Assembly (NCBI RefSeq): GCF_003985145.1
Contig: NZ_ML133538.1
Coordinates: forward strand, 57,384 to 121,383
Reading direction: 5' to 3'
Source: Rhizobium anhuiense
GTDB taxonomy: Bacteria; Pseudomonadota; Alphaproteobacteria; Rhizobiales; Rhizobiaceae
Length of the DNA stretch: 64,000 nt
The position numbers were made by a program, and so were the translations under genes. The notes under the pieces are model-generated. The model was not told where the DNA came from. It worked only from the letters and a program-made list of their open reading frames with translations, and made no database searches. Shown piece after piece: positions 62,101 through 64,000 of this stretch. Each line of letters starts with the position of its first letter. Position 1 is the stretch's first letter.

Positions 62101-62453
62101 TCGTTCTGCAGCACCCGCATGACTTCGGGATCGATCTGCTCGCTCAGCGTCGTGAAGCCGCAGAGATCGGCAAAGAGCACGGTCACCGGCCGCCGGTCGG
62201 CATCGCTGTCCGGCTTAGGCGCTGTCGCTTCGATGTTGGGCTTCGATGCAGGTTGGACTTTGCCTGATATCGATGCGCCGCATTGCGGGCAGAAGGCAAA
62301 ATCGGGTTGACAGGGATAGCCGCAGGCGGCGCAGGTGACAGGCTGCCTTGCGCCGCATCGCGGACAGAAAGCAAAACCGCTCTGAATATCGAAACCGCAG
62401 CCCGCGCACTCCATCGGACGCATCTCGCGAAAACCCGATGCGTTGCAGCTCAT
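59154..62453 (-). CDS. Class III cyclase / AAA / TPR signalling protein with zinc ribbons
   Basis: 1099 aa. Two zinc ribbons (CAGCGFDIQSGFAFCPRCG and CAACGYPCQPDFAFCPQCG, residues 17-60) are followed by a class III adenylate/guanylate cyclase domain at about 85-270 (VTVLFADLCGFTTLSEQID, FVDKFVGDALLALFG, SVTGDTVNTAQRL). An ATPase module with Walker A GEAGIGKSR (near 320) and Walker B LLLVIEDLHWADAAS follows. The last 400 residues are TPR repeats. The architecture is that of large ATP-binding cyclases of actinobacteria and rhizobia; the input signal is unknown. Monocistronic. Confidence 0.92.
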   Translation of the reverse strand: MSCNASGFREMRPMECAGCGFDIQSGFAFCPRCGARQPVTCAACGYPCQPDFAFCPQCGASISGKVQPASKPNIEATAPKPDSDADRRPVTVLFADLCGFTTLSEQIDPEVMRVLQNELFEEMAQAVEAYGGFVDKFVGDALLALFGAPVAHEDDPVRALNAALNMIKRATEVGERWHARAGVPLRLHIGINSGPVVTGGFGAVSTKSYSVTGDTVNTAQRLQSMAGENEILVGPLTYRLTRHAFAFDSLGAQTLRGKSGNVQVHRLTGLSEAPHTARGLESFGLRAPMIGRDRELSGLLTCLDLACGGAAQLVRLIGEAGIGKSRLVNEFVAIASNTARFQGLAIRKATCSPLGEQSYGTLAAVVRSAYGIGERDDLARTRQLLATGFAALDLTPEDVEALLPLFLHVLGLGDPDGALRHIEPEQLRRQIFYAVRTVFERRLGQGPLLLVIEDLHWADAASLEVLRFMMDRLERSRLMLLVIYRPTSQTDPLNSNRVSVTVQRLEPLFAADGQKLLAAFFGEGHSKLPVTVRKRILDRAGGNPLFIEEILRGLIDMGTLHDDGQHGDGQHWHVAAEDTDVDIPVNLQALLLARVDRLPQEIRRLAQEAAVVGPKFDTALLRTVATDPSGIDAALDYLCDANIIEELRGSDAVVSPGYRFSQTLMHDVIYHNLLLQRRVELHQRIGRALERQYGAAPDRPEHLAQLGHHFSLTTEKSKGASYLMAAGDLARKTYANDDAMRLYRQALAAFANEAEVTPEQLALLERLADLCGPAGLRDAALAHYQRALAIHRAKDNPIAAARILRKIGRLHLDAGRRDQAEIHCAEAEATIATVDAPVERAHVLQERGHLAFRMGDQAAAAEWATQALQCLQTLPIDGTTEAGRETARAMAEALNTKGAALARLGRSREAVQEVERSLSVAEKADLQSAACRAYSNLGVLYTIVDPASAIKICRRGLEVATRIGDLGFQARLLANLAVACCTFTDRCAAEGVPAAEKSVEIDRALDQRDHLSVPLIVLGQIHQCHGQPKLARKYYEEALEVAKEIDEPQLLFPCYDGLATLSLEHDDMDAAERYFTLAQDVCIRHNLDPGTLVVLPFLD

Positions 62454-62579
62454 TCAGCCGCAACCAGCGGACGGGACAAGCATGAACCTGCTTCCCCAGG
62501 CCTGCAAGTGAAGACTTTGGCAGGCGTTCGTTGACCGAGCACCTGCCCAGTGGTGATAGGCGAGGGCGACGTCCCGATA

Positions 62580-63113
62580 TCAGATGGTGCCGGGCCGCCC
62601 GGAGGTGGTTGATTGACTCGCGGATGACAAAAACGCCTCTTCGGCACTGGGCACTTTCCCCTCTGGTGTCAGATCGTCGACAGCCTTGGGAAGGTCGCGG
62701 CTCAGCCGGCCCAGAATCTCCTCATGAGAAAGGCCGGTATTGGCGGCGATCTCGTTGAGAACGTCAGGCCCGAGTGCTTCCGCCAGCTGCCCATCATTGA
62801 TGTCGGCATTCTGACCGGGCTGTACCCAAGACTCGATCTTGTCGCCGTGACCGTTCTGCTGAAATGTCTTCAGTAGATCGCCCAGCCCGCCGCTGACGAT
62901 GCCGCCGGATGTTAGCCCGCCGAGGAGGCCGCCGAGACCGCCGGAACCGCCCAGTCCGCCGAGGATGCCCCCGAGACCGCCCGGCTGCTGGTTCCCCGCG
63001 CCAGCCTGCTGAGGGTTCTGGATGCCCCGCAGGAGTTCCCCGATCTTGTCTCTGTTCTGGTAGCCGGCAACGGCAAGAACGGCGAGAAGCGCCTTCAATT
63101 GACCGCTCATCAT
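62580..63113 (-). CDS. DUF937 (YidB-like) protein
   Basis: About 177 aa. It starts MMSGQLKALLAVLAVAGYQN; the helical N-terminus is followed by a Gly-rich repeat region (GGLGGILGGLGGSGGLGGLLGG, about 48-80), then the DUF937 core ending in a helix (LGPDVLNEIAANTGLSHEEILGRLSRDLPKAVDDLTPEG). AGGAGGATT precedes the ATG. Function unknown. The Gly-rich region may be a low-complexity linker. Confidence 0.78.
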   Translation of the reverse strand: MMSGQLKALLAVLAVAGYQNRDKIGELLRGIQNPQQAGAGNQQPGGLGGILGGLGGSGGLGGLLGGLTSGGIVSGGLGDLLKTFQQNGHGDKIESWVQPGQNADINDGQLAEALGPDVLNEIAANTGLSHEEILGRLSRDLPKAVDDLTPEGKVPSAEEAFLSSASQSTTSGRPGTI

Positions 63114-63285
63114 GATGAATCCTCCTATGGTGCTCCAACGTGCAGACGGCCCAATGCAGGTCGCCGCATGGGCAGCAATGTCCGGAGCGCCCAAAGGTTC
63201 CGCGCCGGTGCGCAAACAAGGCTGCACCGGGCGGATTCGTTCCGCAATCGCAAAGGCCGACCGACTTTACAGCTCACGCCGCTAC

Positions 63286-63624
63286 TCAGATTTCCGGGCA
63301 GCCTCGCTGGTTTGCAAAGACCATTCGCTCCGGTCCGCGGCGCGTCATGCCCTGGACGACGATGCTGCGGGCAGATATGCGGACGATCTGCGCCCTGCGA
63401 AGTCCTTCGCTACGGGCGATGTCGAGAGCATCGTCCGGATCACAACCGCGCCGTCCGCGGTCGCGGCGGTCATAACGGTCATAATCACGATCACGGTCAT
63501 AAACGCCGACGCCACCAGGGCCGAGCCGCAACTCCAAGTCCTGCGCGGCAACGATCGTCGGCGAGATAGTCAGCCCAGTTATGGCGGCCAAGCCAACCAG
63601 GACGAATTGAAGAGATTTCCGCAT
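63286..63624 (-). CDS. Small exported protein of unknown function
   Basis: 112 aa from the ATG at 63624 (GGGAGGAACTC upstream). Signal MRKSLQFVLVGLAAITGLTISPTIVAAQ. The mature N-terminus is Asp/Arg/Tyr-rich (YDRDRDYDRYDRRDRGRRG) and the C-terminal half (DPDDALDIARSEGLRRAQIVRIS ... GCPEI) is a short beta domain with two cysteines. Similar small proteins with a DxxDALxxARxxG block occur in rhizobia without known function. Confidence 0.75.
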   Translation of the reverse strand: MRKSLQFVLVGLAAITGLTISPTIVAAQDLELRLGPGGVGVYDRDRDYDRYDRRDRGRRGCDPDDALDIARSEGLRRAQIVRISARSIVVQGMTRRGPERMVFANQRGCPEI

Positions 63625-64000
63625 GAGTTCCTCCCATGGTCTTGTGCTTATCGCAATGACAACCTCGCCATACGAATTTTGTTCCTCATGACAAGCGGAG
63701 ACGGCGCGGCGCCTGTCTGCCGGAGCCGCATTCGATGGACGTTTTGCGGAGCGCAACATCCAAGAGAACCTCATCCTGGTGCCCCGAAGGGCCTCGAAGG
63801 AGGGGGCGGGTGCTCAGGCCAATCGATTATTGTCTTCGTTGCATTTGAAAATGGAATCTGCCCGGCTACAACAATTGTGGCGGCAGGGTTGGAATGTCCG
63901 TTTGTGTGCAAAGTAGAAGTGTCATTTTGGGCGCGTCTTCAGCTATTTAGAAATGCGACACTCGGCATGTCCACTTGCGCTGAGGCAAGCCCCCGACCGG
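63625..64000. other. Right-end region without a convincing gene
   Basis: No frame with a ribosome site was found. From about 63850 the sequence turns less GC-rich and contains repeated TGTCC motifs at 63895 and 63968 with GCAAAGTAGAAGTGTC between them. This vaguely recalls the end repeats of IS21-type elements, but the window stops too soon to tell. Confidence 0.4.

Noticed and set aside
59673..62267. 864-aa reading frame antisense to the cyclase gene
   Set aside because: The minus-strand protein has unmistakable domains throughout; the plus frame shows none.
1..64000. CRISPR arrays, tRNA or rRNA genes, prophage
   Set aside because: No regularly spaced repeats, cloverleaf sequences or phage structural genes were seen on either strand.

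Overview
The window looks like the chromosome of a Rhizobium-type alphaproteobacterium (R. etli / R. leguminosarum group). The evidence is high GC content, the recG-sdhE-mfd order, a glnB-glnA pair behind a sigma-54 type promoter, an alphaproteobacterial LexA box (GAAC-N7-GAAC) between uvrA and ssb, an IalB-family protein, and mosaic intergenic palindromes typical of rhizobia. This is inferred from family and context knowledge; no search was run. No rRNA, tRNA, CRISPR array, phage or complete insertion sequence was seen.

Layout. 1-9.3 kb: recG (cut by the left edge), sdhE, mfd, an OsmC-family protein, a frameshifted DsbA/FrnE-like gene, an orphan YejA-like peptide-binding protein and ialB. 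9.4-13.6 kb: hspQ, glnA, glnB and the bifunctional NAD(P)H-hydrate repair enzyme. 13.7-19.4 kb: DUF72, GNAT, uvrA, ssb and a MarC-type membrane protein. 19.7-28 kb: gyrA, three tiny leftward membrane-protein genes that are easily missed, coaD, two cyclophilins, queA-tgt and a DUF4864 protein. 28.2-30.4 kb: a ketoacyl-ACP synthase, an HxlR regulator with a visible operator and a small membrane protein. 30.5-36.1 kb: an RTX-tailed glycosidase-like protein divergent from a GH13 glucan enzyme, then two small uncharacterised genes.

36.3-42.5 kb: a tight five-gene operon (metallophosphoesterase, ABC ATPase, two permeases, binding protein) with a convergent LacI regulator. It is plausibly an importer for a sugar or glycerol phosphodiester, with the phosphoesterase acting on the cargo. 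42.7-51.5 kb: M16 protease, GNAT-MarR pair with a perfect palindromic operator, MFS exporter, a ureohydrolase with an altered metal motif, an unusual plsY and a winged-helix/TPR regulator.

51.6-58.3 kb is the most accessory-like part. It is a periplasmic copper-handling cluster (DUF411, CusF-like, cupredoxin, multicopper oxidase, CusC-like outer-membrane factor, small lipoprotein, Cys/His-rich protein, cytochrome b561, cytochrome c') with no CusA/CusB pump or copper ATPase in the window. 58.4-64 kb: a peroxiredoxin, a large zinc-ribbon / class III cyclase / AAA / TPR protein, a DUF937 protein, a small secreted protein and an apparently non-coding right end. Most long reading frames antisense to mfd, gyrA, uvrA, glnA and the cyclase were judged to be high-GC shadows.
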